27,419 bases of DNA from Thermacetogenium sp. UBA5472. GTDB taxonomy: Bacteria; Bacillota; DSM-12270; Thermacetogeniales; Thermacetogeniaceae. The notes beneath the pieces are model-generated. The model was not told where the DNA came from and ran no database searches. It worked only from the letters and a program-made list of their open reading frames with translations. The stretch spans positions 23,185 through 50,603 of the forward strand of contig DIQC01000067.1 in assembly GCA_002426495.1 (NCBI GenBank), read 5' to 3'. Below, piece by piece: positions 1 through 8,558 of this stretch; the first letter of the stretch is position 1, and each line of letters opens with the position of its first letter. The translations under genes were made by a program, and so were the position numbers.

Positions 1-112
1 CTTCCCGAAGCTTTGTTGCAAAACGCCTCAGGACTCTGTGGAAATCCTCTTCTGGATCCAGCTTAATAATAAGTCCGGAACGGCTGCCTTTAATAGCAAC
101 AAGTTTTCCCAT
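1..112 (-). CDS. minC: Septum site-determining protein MinC, N-terminus (partial, runs off window)
   Basis: The reverse strand reads MGKLVAIKGSRSGLIIKLD and continues into EEDFHRVLRRFATKL before the window edge. The VxIKG...GLxIxLDP...F pattern is typical of the MinC N-terminal domain, which inhibits FtsZ polymerisation away from midcell. Only 37 codons are visible, so the C-terminal beta-helix and a following minD are not seen. The ATG at 112 is preceded by a GGAGGGG run at a rather long spacing. The gene lies 150 bp downstream of mrdA, the usual Clostridia order. The 113-262 gap holds a weak sigma-A-like pair (TTGAAA near 172-177 and TATTTA near 150-155, 16-bp spacer, minus strand) that could give minC its own promoter. 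Identification rests on a short stretch plus gene order. Confidence 0.8.
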   Translation of the reverse strand, partial: MGKLVAIKGSRSGLIIKLDPEEDFHRVLRRFATKLRE

Positions 113-262
113 ATCAGGATGCAGTCCCCTCCAATCCCACAACTTTAGATAAATATTTTCTATCTGAAGCCTTTCAATTCCTGCATTAATCTCAAAATAA
201 TTGCTATAATTTTCCTTGTTTTTCTATCTTTATCCTCTTCATTTTGACAAAATTTCAGGGAA

Positions 263-2239
263 TTAAGGCGAGGACACATCATCAAACCCAAAATATTTTT
301 CAAATACCGCTCTAGCAATAGGGCCGGCAGATGTAGAGCCATGATAACCCTCCTCAATAATCCCGGCGAAGGCGATCTGTGGGTCATCTGCCGGAGCAAA
401 AGCGACAAAAACTCCATGATAAATCTCTTTGCCCCATCCTGATTCCGCTGTTCCAGTCTTAGCACCCACCTGCATGGGGAAACCATTGAAAACCCCAGAA
501 GCAGTGCCCCCACTCTGAGCTACTCTCTTCATCGCTTCTCTGACCAAAGCAAGATTTTCTTGCGAGGCATCTATCTGGTCTACTTGGTGCGACCCAAATT
601 CAGAGATGACCTGACCATCAGGGGACTCTACACGCTGCACCAGGTAAGGACGCATCAGTTTGCCACCATTGGCAATAGTAGCCACATAATTAGCCAGGCC
701 GATAGGGGTATACTCATTTGCCCCTTGCCCAAAAGACAAGATATATGTGTCATGGGCACTCCACTCCACCTCATAGTCATATTTAATCTGATATTCGCTT
801 TCCAAAACCCGCAGTTCATCCTTTTTTCGGAAAAGAATATCATTTTTCTCCTGGTCGGTTTTCGCCTCTTTGAGCAGCTTTGCATACTTCTGCTCTATCT
901 TATTCTGCTTATCTTGATACCACTTCTCCAGGATAGGTAATTGTATGGACTTCTTCTTTTCCGGATTAGAGGAGCTTCCGGAAACCTCCCCTGGCAGGTC
1001 GACTCCGGTTTTCTCATCCAAACCCACTTCATTTATATACTTAGCGAGCATATCGATCCCTGCGCGCCTTCCTGCTTCAATAAAATAGATATTGCAGGAA
1101 GCGGCCATTCCCCGATATAGATCTACACGTCCATGGGATTGGGTGCATTTTGTATTCGTCTCCGACCAGACGCCGCCGCAGTAGAAAGCATCAGAAGGCT
1201 TTACATTCCCCGATTCCAAGGCTGCCAGAGCAGTCACCGGTTTGAAAGTTGAACCAGGCGGGTATTTGCTGCTGATAGCCCTGTTCTGCATAACCGGCTT
1301 CTTACCTGCCCCCGGATTTAAATACTCCTCTACCGCTTTTGTGGAAACAGGTGGCACCAGATTATTGGGATCAAAGTCCGGCCGACTTACCATAGCCAAG
1401 ACAGCACCTGTGTTCACATCAAGAACTACTGCTGCCCCGGCGGTTTTACCCAGATCCTTCAGGGATTTATCAATAGCTTCTTCCAGGGTTTTCTGTAGCT
1501 CATTATCTAAAGTTAACACCAGGTTGTTCCCCTGTTCCGGCTCGACTCTACGCAAATCCGAATCAGTGACAGGACGCCCGTTGGCATCCACCTCAACCTG
1601 GCGAAAACCGTTTTTCCCGCGCAAGTATTCTTCATATTGGGCTTCCAGGCCAAACTTACCTGTAAGATCACCCTGCCTGTATGTCTCATCCTTCTCTAAT
1701 TCTTCCTCACTGGCCTCTCCAATGTGGCCGAGAATATGACTGGCCATTGGACCTTCCGGATAATAACGAACCATCTCTTGATCGATGACTACACCCGGAA
1801 GTTCCTCTCGCCTTTCTTCCAGACGCGCCACAACCTCAATGGGGATATCGCGTTTGATCACCACTGGTTCATAAAGGCGCACCTGCTGCTCATCCAATAA
1901 CCCCTGAATATATTCGGCATCTATCTCCGGATATAGATCACTTAATAGGCCCGCCAATTTTTCTATTGTGTGTTCCAGGGTTTCTTCATCGGTTTGATGT
2001 CTGATAATGGAAACAGTATTCACAATCTTGTTTGCTGCCAGCACCGTACCATCCTGATCGAGAATATCCCCCCGGGGAGCAAAGACCGGTAACATACGGA
2101 ACTGGTTCTGTTCCGCTTTGGTCTGATAAGCAGAAGCATTCAAGATTTGCAGATAACCCAACCTGAGAATGAGAACGCAAAAAATAAGGATGATCAACCA
2201 CTGGAAAACCTTTATTTTATGCAAAGTATTCTGTTCCAT
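263..2239 (-). CDS. mrdA: Penicillin-binding protein 2, cell-elongation transpeptidase
   Basis: Class B PBP of the elongasome that cross-links lateral-wall peptidoglycan outside the membrane. A single N-terminal membrane segment is followed by the dimerisation/pedestal region. The transpeptidase domain has SxxK at GSTFKP (Ser about residue 330), SxN as SCN (about 383) and KTG in GAKTGTAES near residue 600. A strongly charged stretch of roughly 60 residues (EKWYQDKQNKIEQKY through ESEYQIKYDYEVEW) lies between the DLPGE and FGQG motifs, where many PBP2s have a short loop. The ATG at 2239 is preferred over the GTG at 2245 because AGGTGA lies 6 nt before it. It begins 7 nt after the mreD stop, so the two are co-transcribed in an mreBCD-mrdA operon. 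Length (658 aa) suits PBP2. Confidence 0.95.
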   Translation of the reverse strand: MEQNTLHKIKVFQWLIILIFCVLILRLGYLQILNASAYQTKAEQNQFRMLPVFAPRGDILDQDGTVLAANKIVNTVSIIRHQTDEETLEHTIEKLAGLLSDLYPEIDAEYIQGLLDEQQVRLYEPVVIKRDIPIEVVARLEERREELPGVVIDQEMVRYYPEGPMASHILGHIGEASEEELEKDETYRQGDLTGKFGLEAQYEEYLRGKNGFRQVEVDANGRPVTDSDLRRVEPEQGNNLVLTLDNELQKTLEEAIDKSLKDLGKTAGAAVVLDVNTGAVLAMVSRPDFDPNNLVPPVSTKAVEEYLNPGAGKKPVMQNRAISSKYPPGSTFKPVTALAALESGNVKPSDAFYCGGVWSETNTKCTQSHGRVDLYRGMAASCNIYFIEAGRRAGIDMLAKYINEVGLDEKTGVDLPGEVSGSSSNPEKKKSIQLPILEKWYQDKQNKIEQKYAKLLKEAKTDQEKNDILFRKKDELRVLESEYQIKYDYEVEWSAHDTYILSFGQGANEYTPIGLANYVATIANGGKLMRPYLVQRVESPDGQVISEFGSHQVDQIDASQENLALVREAMKRVAQSGGTASGVFNGFPMQVGAKTGTAESGWGKEIYHGVFVAFAPADDPQIAFAGIIEEGYHGSTSAGPIARAVFEKYFGFDDVSSP

Positions 2240-2245
2240 TTGCAC

Positions 2246-2776
2246 TCACCTATAAAAACTATTTGGATAGTCATAAAACTTGGGTTTCTTATAAAAAAGC
2301 CACATCAAGGGATAATAAAGCAAAAATGTGAGAACAATATTAAAGATGGCTTCGATTAACGTGATCTCAGCCATTTGCATAAATGATAGGGAAAGAGAAC
2401 CACACAATCCTCGCCCTATAAAATAAATAAAATTATAGAAATATGTGCTAAAAAACACGATGACCATGGGAACAAGAGGGTTTTCTTTAAAAAACTTATC
2501 TTCCAGTTCCCCCACAATGTACCCTGTGAGAAAGGCACTAAAAGCATGGAGGCCCAAGTAGCGAGAAATAACCAGATCTTGCATAAATCCAACTATAAAC
2601 CCCACTGAGCCGCCTACTGCCGCATTGCTGAACAGGGCTGTGAAAACAACATATACCAACATCAGATCAGGCACAGCACCTTTATACTGTATCAAAGGCA
2701 GGACAGTTGTCTGTAATGTTAAGGCCAAAAAAAAGGAAAAAACAATCAGAAGATAACGCCAAAACCCATTCTGCAT
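2246..2776 (-). CDS. mreD: Rod shape-determining protein MreD
   Basis: A 176-residue, very hydrophobic protein with about five to six predicted membrane segments, starting MQNGFWRYLLIVFSFFLAL and carrying the PDLMLVYVVFTALF and VGFIVGFMQDLV segments typical of MreD. MreD is an integral membrane partner of MreC and PBP2 in the elongasome. It sits between mreC (58-bp gap) and mrdA (6 nt apart), the canonical arrangement. A GGTGGGGGA ribosome binding site precedes the ATG. MreD sequences are poorly conserved, so the call relies on hydropathy, length and gene order together. Confidence 0.92.
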   Translation of the reverse strand: MQNGFWRYLLIVFSFFLALTLQTTVLPLIQYKGAVPDLMLVYVVFTALFSNAAVGGSVGFIVGFMQDLVISRYLGLHAFSAFLTGYIVGELEDKFFKENPLVPMVIVFFSTYFYNFIYFIGRGLCGSLSLSFMQMAEITLIEAIFNIVLTFLLYYPLMWLFYKKPKFYDYPNSFYR

Positions 2777-2834
2777 AATACTCTATCCCCCACCTTCCTG
2801 ACTCATGTCAGAAAAGGTTAAAATAGTTATACTG

Positions 2835-3644
2835 TTATTTTGAATCGGTAATAAGGAAGAGCTCTTCCAGATGGCTAAAATCCACGAAGGGTTCTACTTG
2901 AGCGAACACATTGACTCCGCTGTCCTCAATTTTTGTTATTTTTCCGATGGGCAGGCCTGCCGGATAGATTCCTCCCATCCCTGAGGTAACAACAGTCTCA
3001 CCCTTTTTGGGTTTTGCGTCATAAGGAAGGGAAACCATCCTCAACAGACCATGTTCATCTTCTGTGCCCTCTACAACCCCCGGTGTTCGAGTATCCTGAA
3101 TCAATGCTCCGGCAGCTGCTTCTCGGTCCAGAAGAAGCAGGATTTCCGCAGTATTAGAACCAACAGCCACCACCTTGCCTACTAAACCGGCGTGGGATAC
3201 GGCGACCATGTTCTTTTTAACACCGTCCCGGCTGCCCCGATCAACAACTAATGTATTAGACAATGCATCAGGTGCGCGGCTGATTATTCTAGCTCCCAGC
3301 AGGGTATAGTCGTCCTTATAGCGCTCTTTGAAATCAAGCAGATCCTGCAGCCTTTCGTTCTCCGAGGATTGCTCACGTAAACGATTATTTTCCCAGGTCA
3401 GTTCCCTGACCTGGTTGCGAAGATTCTCATTCTCCGCTTTGATCTGCTGCGTCTGGGTAATGGTGTCGTAGGTATGATCAACCCGTTGCCAGACCCTCAT
3501 GACACCACCCTGTGCCGGTGCAAGCAATTCATTAAAAAGAATACCCCCTGTGAAATTGGAGGAGAGGCGCGCCATAATAATACAGAGCACCGTTATGACC
3601 AGCAGCACCGCAATTTTTTTATATAACGGATAACGCCGTTTCAA
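2835..3644 (-). CDS. mreC: Rod shape-determining protein MreC
   Basis: Bitopic protein with an N-terminal membrane anchor (about residues 8-28), a periplasm-side coiled coil (about residues 60-105, rich in N, R, E and Q heptads) and the MreC beta-barrel domain, which contains LVVDRGSRDGVKKNMVAVS, GLVGKV and TSGMGGIYPAGLPIG. It scaffolds PBP2 and links it to MreB and MreD. The start is TTG at 3644, supported by AGGGTGA six bases upstream. It follows mreB by 11 bp in the same operon. The length (269 aa) is normal. Confidence 0.95.
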   Translation of the reverse strand: MKRRYPLYKKIAVLLVITVLCIIMARLSSNFTGGILFNELLAPAQGGVMRVWQRVDHTYDTITQTQQIKAENENLRNQVRELTWENNRLREQSSENERLQDLLDFKERYKDDYTLLGARIISRAPDALSNTLVVDRGSRDGVKKNMVAVSHAGLVGKVVAVGSNTAEILLLLDREAAAGALIQDTRTPGVVEGTEDEHGLLRMVSLPYDAKPKKGETVVTSGMGGIYPAGLPIGKITKIEDSGVNVFAQVEPFVDFSHLEELFLITDSK

Positions 3645-3655
3645 ATTTGATCACC

Positions 3656-4675
3656 CTAACGGGCAGCCCTTGCCGCCCTTACACTTTCTAGAAGATTGAT
3701 GTTTTCCAGAGCTCTTCCTGTTCCAAGAGCAACAGCATACAGCGGCTCCTCTGCGATCAAGACTGGAATCCCTGTTTGTTGGCTTACCAGTTGATCTAGG
3801 TTTTTAACCAGCGCTCCGCCTCCCGCTAGGACAATACCACGATCCATGATATCGGCAGACAGTTCCGGAGGTGTCTTTTCCAGACAGACCTTGATGGCAT
3901 CCACTATACTGACAATCGTCTCCTGCAGAGCATTGTAAACCTCTTCTGCTGTTATTTCCACAGTTTTGGGGAGACCTGTTACCAGATCACGCCCCCGTAC
4001 CTGATATGTTTCCTGTTGACCATCCCAAAGAGCAGAACCAATTTTTATTTTAATGTCTTCAGCGGTTCTTTCACCGATCATCAGATTGTACACTCGCTTG
4101 ATATGCTGTACGATTGCCTCATCCATATCATCTCCGGCAACCCGGATCGACATGCTGGTAACGATTCCCCCCAGAGAAATCACCGCTACCTCAGTGGTTC
4201 CCCCACCGATGTCAACAATCATATTCCCTGTAGGTTCATCAACCGGCAGCCCCGCTCCAATTGCAGCCGCCATTGGCTCTTCAATAAGGAAAGCTTCCTT
4301 GGCTCCAGCCTGCAGAGCAGCCTCCCGGACAGCCCTTTCCTCGACTGCAGTAACACCTGAAGGAGTGCTGACCACTACTCGCGGACGGATGAACGGGTTG
4401 CGCTTTTGCATAGCCCGTCCAATGAAATAACGTAGCATACTCTGAGTAACATCAAAGTCTGCGATGACCCCATCTCTCATCGGCCTGATAGCGATAATAT
4501 TACCTGGTGTGCGCCCGATCATCTTCTTGGCTTCCTCGCCAACCGCTAATATTTCCCCTGTATCTATACGAATAGCCACAACAGAGGGTTCCATTAGAAT
4601 AATACCTTTTCCCTTGTGGTGTACCAGTGTGTTTGCAGTGCCCAAGTCGATCCCTAGATCTTTGCCAAATAACAC
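3656..4675 (-). CDS. mreB: Rod shape-determining protein MreB (bacterial actin)
   Basis: Actin-family ATPase that forms membrane-associated filaments guiding lateral wall synthesis. Phosphate-1 motif GIDLGTANTLV lies at residues 8-18, the phosphate-2 region IVDIGGGTTEVAVISLGGIV near 155, and the adenosine motif VLAGGGALVKNLD near 288. The length of 339 aa is typical. The start is GTG at 4675, seven bases after an AGGAAGGAGA ribosome binding site. It is the first gene of the mreBCD-mrdA block, just downstream of radC, as in many Clostridia. Confidence 0.97.
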   Translation of the reverse strand: MLFGKDLGIDLGTANTLVHHKGKGIILMEPSVVAIRIDTGEILAVGEEAKKMIGRTPGNIIAIRPMRDGVIADFDVTQSMLRYFIGRAMQKRNPFIRPRVVVSTPSGVTAVEERAVREAALQAGAKEAFLIEEPMAAAIGAGLPVDEPTGNMIVDIGGGTTEVAVISLGGIVTSMSIRVAGDDMDEAIVQHIKRVYNLMIGERTAEDIKIKIGSALWDGQQETYQVRGRDLVTGLPKTVEITAEEVYNALQETIVSIVDAIKVCLEKTPPELSADIMDRGIVLAGGGALVKNLDQLVSQQTGIPVLIAEEPLYAVALGTGRALENINLLESVRAARAAR

Positions 4676-4707
4676 GTTATTGTCTCCTTCCTACCTTATA
4701 TATTCCT

Positions 4708-4713
4708 ATTATA
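4708..4713 (-). promoter_or_regulatory. Possible sigma-A -10 box ahead of mreB
   Basis: In the 57-bp radC-mreB gap the minus strand carries a perfect TATAAT in a very AT-rich stretch, about 33 nt upstream of the GTG start. No convincing -35 hexamer lies at 16-18 bp, so an mreB promoter here is only suggested. Confidence 0.3.
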
Positions 4714-4732
4714 AAATATGGTTTAAATATAA

Positions 4733-5428
4733 TCAGATCAAGCCTTTCTCTCTGAAACTGGCATATACATGATCCCCGATGATGATGTGATCAAGAATTT
4801 CTATACCTAGCAATCTTCCTGCCTCACATAAGCGCACCGTTATCTCCAGATCCTCGGGACTCGGAGATGGGTCACCGCTGGGGTGGTTGTGTATCAGAAT
4901 AATAGCTGCGGCACTTCTCTGAATTGCGTTTTTAAAAACCTCTCTAGGGTGCACAAGGGACGCATTAAGACTGCCTATGGACACTGTTTCCAGCCCCAGC
5001 ACTCTATTCTTAGTGTTCAGCAGCATCACCCGGAAATGCTCCCGATCAAGATAGCACATCTCTTCCATGACCAGGCTACCGGCTTCATCCGGGTTATGGA
5101 TCGCAGGCTTCAAATCCGGTTCAAGACAAGCAAGACGCTTCCCCAACTCCAAGGAAGCCTTGATCTGAGCAGCCTTGGCCAATCCCACTCCCTTGATCTG
5201 ACACAATTCATCAAAAGCAGCTTCCGTCAAGAAACGCAGCCCACGAGGCTCAAGCAAAATACGGTGTGCCAGCTGGATAGCAGATTCCTCCTTCACCCCG
5301 GTGCGCAGAATAATAGCAAGCAGTTCCGCTGTAGAAAGGGCAGCCGAACCCGCTTTCTTTAATCTCTCCCGCGGTCTTAGATCTTCAGGCATATTTTTTA
5401 TGGTGAGGCGATATTCTCCCTCCGACAT
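4733..5428 (-). CDS. radC: RadC/UPF0758 family JAMM-motif protein
   Basis: 231-residue protein with the RadC layout: an N-terminal helix-hairpin-helix-like region (LSTAELLAIILRTG and LCQIKGVGLAKAAQIKASLELG) and a C-terminal JAB1/MPN-like metal site, HNHPSGDPSPSPEDLEIT, matching HxHP.GDPxPSxxD. The historical DNA-repair assignment of RadC is not well supported, so the biochemical role is open. The start ATG overlaps the last 31 bp of maf, showing translational coupling. A GGAG lies about 10 nt upstream. The maf-radC-mreB order is conserved in Firmicutes. Confidence 0.93.
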   Translation of the reverse strand: MSEGEYRLTIKNMPEDLRPRERLKKAGSAALSTAELLAIILRTGVKEESAIQLAHRILLEPRGLRFLTEAAFDELCQIKGVGLAKAAQIKASLELGKRLACLEPDLKPAIHNPDEAGSLVMEEMCYLDREHFRVMLLNTKNRVLGLETVSIGSLNASLVHPREVFKNAIQRSAAAIILIHNHPSGDPSPSPEDLEITVRLCEAGRLLGIEILDHIIIGDHVYASFREKGLI

Positions 5429-6000
5429 AATAGATCCACTCCAAACTCCCTAAACATTTCCGGAAGTCTGCTCAAAGGAAGCCCTACTACATTGAAATAG
5501 CAACCCTTTATCTCTGCAACAAGAAGAGCCCCGAAACCCTGAATTCCATAGGCACCCGCCTTGTCCAAAGATTCCCCGGTGGAAATATAACCTGCGATTT
5601 CTTCATCATTTAATTGACGAAAACGAACTTTAGTGCTTACAACTTCTCCCTTGGTCAGTTTCCGTATCTCCTGATGTAGCACCACACCGCTGATCACTTC
5701 ATGAGTGCGTCCAGATAAAAGCTTAAGCATCTGATAAGCATCTTTGTCATCCCGTGGTTTCCCCAGAACCTGTCCTTCACAACAAACAGCAGTGTCTGCC
5801 CCCAAAACAATAGCCTCCGGATAACAGCTGGAAACAGAACACGCCTTCAGGTTTGCTAGTTCCAAAACATTTTTATGAGGGCCTAAGCCTGGGTCTACTA
5901 CCTCTTCCACACAACTAGGGATCACTTGAAAATCAAGACCAATCTGTTTCAATAAATATTCCCTACGTGGAGAAGCTGATGCCAGTATAATTTGCTGCAT
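5398..6000 (-). CDS. maf: Maf-family nucleoside triphosphate pyrophosphatase
   Basis: Begins MQQIILASASPRREYLLKQIG, the Maf signature (S-A-S-P-R-R), followed by the conserved acidic/lysine cluster in LGADTAVCCEGQVLGKPRD and LLSGRTHEVISGVVL. Family members hydrolyse non-canonical or pyrimidine NTPs (dTTP/UTP class) to the monophosphate, cleaning the nucleotide pool. In Firmicutes maf often sits next to radC and mreB, as here. The length of 200 aa is normal. The stop lies inside the start of radC. Confidence 0.94.
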   Translation of the reverse strand: MQQIILASASPRREYLLKQIGLDFQVIPSCVEEVVDPGLGPHKNVLELANLKACSVSSCYPEAIVLGADTAVCCEGQVLGKPRDDKDAYQMLKLLSGRTHEVISGVVLHQEIRKLTKGEVVSTKVRFRQLNDEEIAGYISTGESLDKAGAYGIQGFGALLVAEIKGCYFNVVGLPLSRLPEMFREFGVDLLCRRENIASP

Positions 6001-6140
6001 AAAACCAGTCCTCTTATAATCGGCGGTGAAGCAAATGACCTATATTATTTGTCTTTTAAACTATCATTTAGTCTATCATTTTAACTGACGCAATACAAGA
6101 TTGCGCTCTATTATATAATATAGCTATTATCACCATTAAA

Positions 6141-6161
6141 GACATGCAATCCCAACATGTC
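6141..6161 (-). terminator. Weak hairpin after rex, possible terminator
   Basis: On the minus strand GACATG and CATGTC form a 6-bp stem around a 9-nt loop, followed by TTTAAT, starting 16 bp beyond the rex stop. The stem is short and the U-run broken. It could end the rex transcript inefficiently; I claim only the inverted repeat with confidence. Confidence 0.3.
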
Positions 6162-6176
6162 TATTCACTACAGAAA

Positions 6177-6812
6177 TTATTTTTTTCCATAAGTAAGGCT
6201 AAAGGTGAGCACTTCCAGGTACAGGGAAAAATCCACATGACGCACAATGATATCTTCAGGGAGATTGAAAACATAAGGTGAGAAATTCAAAATAGCCTTA
6301 ACTCCAGCCGAAACCAGTCGCTCAGCAACCTCCTGAGCAGCAACAGCAGGCACAGTAATAATACCTATCTTTACATTTTCATTTTCGATTACCTTTTCCA
6401 GCTCTCCCATAGGTAGCACATCAATACTGCCAAAACGATTGCCTATTGGATCAGGATCTTCGTCAAAAACCCCGACGATATGGAACCCCCGCATATTAAA
6501 CCCCTCGTAAAGAGCCAGGGCAGACCCCAATTTACCAGCTCCCACTAAAACCGAAGGCCATTCTTGACTTAAACCCAGAATCCGCCTGATATGCCCGCAG
6601 AGTTCATCCACATTGTAACCCACGCCCCGGGTGCCGAATTCCCCAAAATAGGCCAGATCCTTGCGCACTTGGGCCGAACTTACCCCTGCTCCTTCAGCAA
6701 TATCAAAGGAAGAAATGGTGGCAACATCCTGTTGTCTCAGATGTTCTATATATCTTGAGTAGACCGTCATACGCATTATAGTTGCCTCTGGTATTTTATC
6801 TGTCTTCATCAT
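6177..6812 (-). CDS. rex: Redox-sensing transcriptional repressor Rex
   Basis: Cytoplasmic dimeric repressor that senses the NADH/NAD+ ratio. The N-terminal winged helix spans about residues 5-80 (KIPEATIMRMTVYSRYIEHL, then ISSFDIAEGAGVSSAQVRKDLAYFGEFGTRGVGY). It is followed by a Rossmann domain with VGAGKLGSALALYEGF and a C-terminal domain-swapped helix (DIIVRHVDFSLYLEVL). Length is about 211 aa. The start is uncertain: adjacent ATGs at 6812 and 6809 fit the family N-terminus better than the ATG at 6836, which has no ribosome binding site. It stands alone between folC and maf. I did not see a clear TTGTGA-N6-TCACAA Rex operator in the window. Confidence 0.95.
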   Translation of the reverse strand: MMKTDKIPEATIMRMTVYSRYIEHLRQQDVATISSFDIAEGAGVSSAQVRKDLAYFGEFGTRGVGYNVDELCGHIRRILGLSQEWPSVLVGAGKLGSALALYEGFNMRGFHIVGVFDEDPDPIGNRFGSIDVLPMGELEKVIENENVKIGIITVPAVAAQEVAERLVSAGVKAILNFSPYVFNLPEDIIVRHVDFSLYLEVLTFSLTYGKK

Positions 6813-6944
6813 AACCCTGGTTTCCCCAAACCGCATTTTTCAGAACTGCTCTGCAGCCCGGAAAAAATACAGCTCAAAACTCGCCCCCTAAATACCAAAC
6901 CACGGAAACCAGGTTGGACACCTCCCTTTTTATCTAGTATACCT

Positions 6945-6950
6945 ATTATA
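6945..6950 (-). promoter_or_regulatory. Possible -10 box for rex
   Basis: The minus strand reads GATATAATAGG in the AT-rich folC-rex gap, giving a perfect TATAAT about 130 nt upstream of the chosen rex start. A -35 box at the right distance is not evident. A GGGAGGTG about 20 nt further downstream is not followed by any plausible start codon. Confidence 0.25.
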
Positions 6951-7001
6951 TCTATTGGTTTATTATCATTTTATCCAACAATATAATGGCCACTGAATAA
7001 T

Positions 7002-8324
7002 TCAAGCATTCTTTTTCATAAGAGGGACTTTCTCCAATAAAAACTCCCTGGCACTGGCCACCATGTAAAAAGAACCAGTTATACAGATCAGATCGTCACT
7101 GCCGGCCTCCTTGATGGCCGTAGTCACAGCATCAGAAATTTCCTCGATCACAAAGACACTATCCACATACTTGCCAGCTTCATCGGCCAATCCTTCCCAG
7201 TCTCCCGCCCGAGGGCTCAAGGGCTTGGTGATGATAACCGTCGTTGCAAGAGGGGCAAGCTCAGCCACCACTTTTTCCCGCTCTTTATCCCCCAGCATCC
7301 CCAGCACCAAAATCAGATTGCGGTATTGATAGATCCCCTTCAAGGCAGCGCTCAAAGTACGAGCGCCATCATGGTTATGAGACACGTCGATGATGATTTG
7401 AGGATTTTCGTGTAGCAGTTCTAAGCGGGCTGGCCAAGAGCTCTCTGTCAATCCGGTACGGATTTGCTCATCTTTAATGGCAACCCGGTGGTCACGGCGC
7501 AGAAACTCAATCACCCCCAGAGTGGTGGCAGCATTCACTGCCTGATGCTGACCAGCTAAAGGAACCCACAGGTCTCGATAAACACCCCAAGGGGTTGTCA
7601 GATTAAAGGATGTTTTGGCAGTTGTGGCCTCATTTAATTCCCATTTAATATCCTTTCCTACCTCCAGAAGGGCTGCCCCCCTTTCCTGGCAATGCTCCTC
7701 AATTACCTTCAGGGCATCCTGATACCAGGCGGCAGTCACCACATGGCCCCCTTCTTTGATAATCCCCGCTTTTACAGATGCAATTTCAGCGATTGTATCC
7801 CCCAGGTAATCCATATGATCAAATGTAACATTAGTAATCACTGATACAAGAGGGTTCTGTACCACATTTGTGGAATCAATGACACCCCCCATCCCTACCT
7901 CTAAGATCAAGAAGTCCACCTGTTCTTCATAGAAATAGAGAAAGCATAAAGCTGTGCATACCTCGAATTCAGTGGGGTGCTCATGCCCGTCAGCCACCAT
8001 TTGCGCCAATAAAGGTTTAAACCGCTCCATTAAAGCAGCAAAGCGCTCCTCTGTAATCGGCTGGCGATTGATCAGATAGCGCTCTGTATAGGATTGAAGA
8101 TGAGGAGAGGTAAATAGACCCACCTTGTACCCAGCCTCTTCCAGGATCCTGGCTGTCATAATAGCAATAGATCCCTTGCCATTGGTACCCCCTACATGGA
8201 TCACCCGCAGAGAACGCTCCGGGTTCCCCAGCAGAGACAAAAGGTACTCAATCCTACCTAACCCAAAATTAACACCGAATTTTGTGAGATCAGTTAAAAA
8301 ATCAAGTGCTTCCTGATAGTTCAC
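7002..8324 (-). CDS. folC: Folylpolyglutamate synthase / dihydrofolate synthase
   Basis: Mur-ligase-family enzyme that adds glutamate to folates (and to dihydropteroate in bifunctional forms). Visible motifs are the P-loop HVGGTNGKGS near residue 50, the TFDHMDYLGDTIAEIASVKAGIIKEG block, and the C-terminal IIDVSHNHDGA, where most members have HNP, so a Pro-to-His change is present. The GTG start at 8324 gives 440 aa beginning MNYQEALDFLTDL, the expected FolC N-terminus. The longer reading frame back to 8462 adds 46 residues unlike FolC. An AGGCGA lies just upstream. It is separated from panB by 234 bp that include a hairpin, so it is probably a separate transcription unit. Confidence 0.93.
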   Translation of the reverse strand: MNYQEALDFLTDLTKFGVNFGLGRIEYLLSLLGNPERSLRVIHVGGTNGKGSIAIMTARILEEAGYKVGLFTSPHLQSYTERYLINRQPITEERFAALMERFKPLLAQMVADGHEHPTEFEVCTALCFLYFYEEQVDFLILEVGMGGVIDSTNVVQNPLVSVITNVTFDHMDYLGDTIAEIASVKAGIIKEGGHVVTAAWYQDALKVIEEHCQERGAALLEVGKDIKWELNEATTAKTSFNLTTPWGVYRDLWVPLAGQHQAVNAATTLGVIEFLRRDHRVAIKDEQIRTGLTESSWPARLELLHENPQIIIDVSHNHDGARTLSAALKGIYQYRNLILVLGMLGDKEREKVVAELAPLATTVIITKPLSPRAGDWEGLADEAGKYVDSVFVIEEISDAVTTAIKEAGSDDLICITGSFYMVASAREFLLEKVPLMKKNA

Positions 8325-8502
8325 TTTTTCGCCTGGTTTCCAAACTTCCCAGTAGTTAAATAATATTAAAAGTTGGTATCTGGCACCGGGGAAGAGAAAA
8401 CACAGGCTCTCACCTGCCTTCTTGTACTTGTTTTCGCTATTATATCTTGGAATATTCGACAAAAGTTATGTACATCCTGCAAAAACTCATTGACAATAAG
8501 TA

Positions 8503-8529
8503 CAACCCTGCTCTTTTTGAGCAGGGTTG
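8503..8529 (-). terminator. Hairpin downstream of panB, likely end of catabolic operon
   Basis: A perfect 11-bp inverted repeat (CAACCCTGCTC / GAGCAGGGTTG) around a 5-nt loop lies 30 bp beyond the panB stop. On the minus strand the stem is followed by TACTTATTG, a U-rich but interrupted tract. It probably terminates the long panB-ending transcript. The rest of the 8325-8558 gap holds an AT-rich stretch with a TATAAT on the minus strand (near 8440-8445) that may serve folC. Confidence 0.5.
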
Positions 8530-8558
8530 GAGGGTGGATGGTTGATTCAATCACCTAA

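Noticed and set aside
1242..1739. 165-codon open frame opposite mrdA
   Set aside because: It is antisense to the conserved transpeptidase region, resembles no known protein and lacks a convincing ribosome binding site. Similar antisense frames across the window were dropped for the same reason.
6001..6176. Rex operator or strong promoter between rex and maf
   Set aside because: There is an AT-rich stretch with a direct repeat of CTATCATTT and a small CGCAAT/ATTGCG stem, but no TTGTGA-N6-TCACAA and no good -35/-10 pair.
8325..8558. Folate-type riboswitch or T-box upstream of folC
   Set aside because: Apart from the 11-bp hairpin near panB and a few 4-bp stems, no recognisable riboswitch core or T-box sequence was found.
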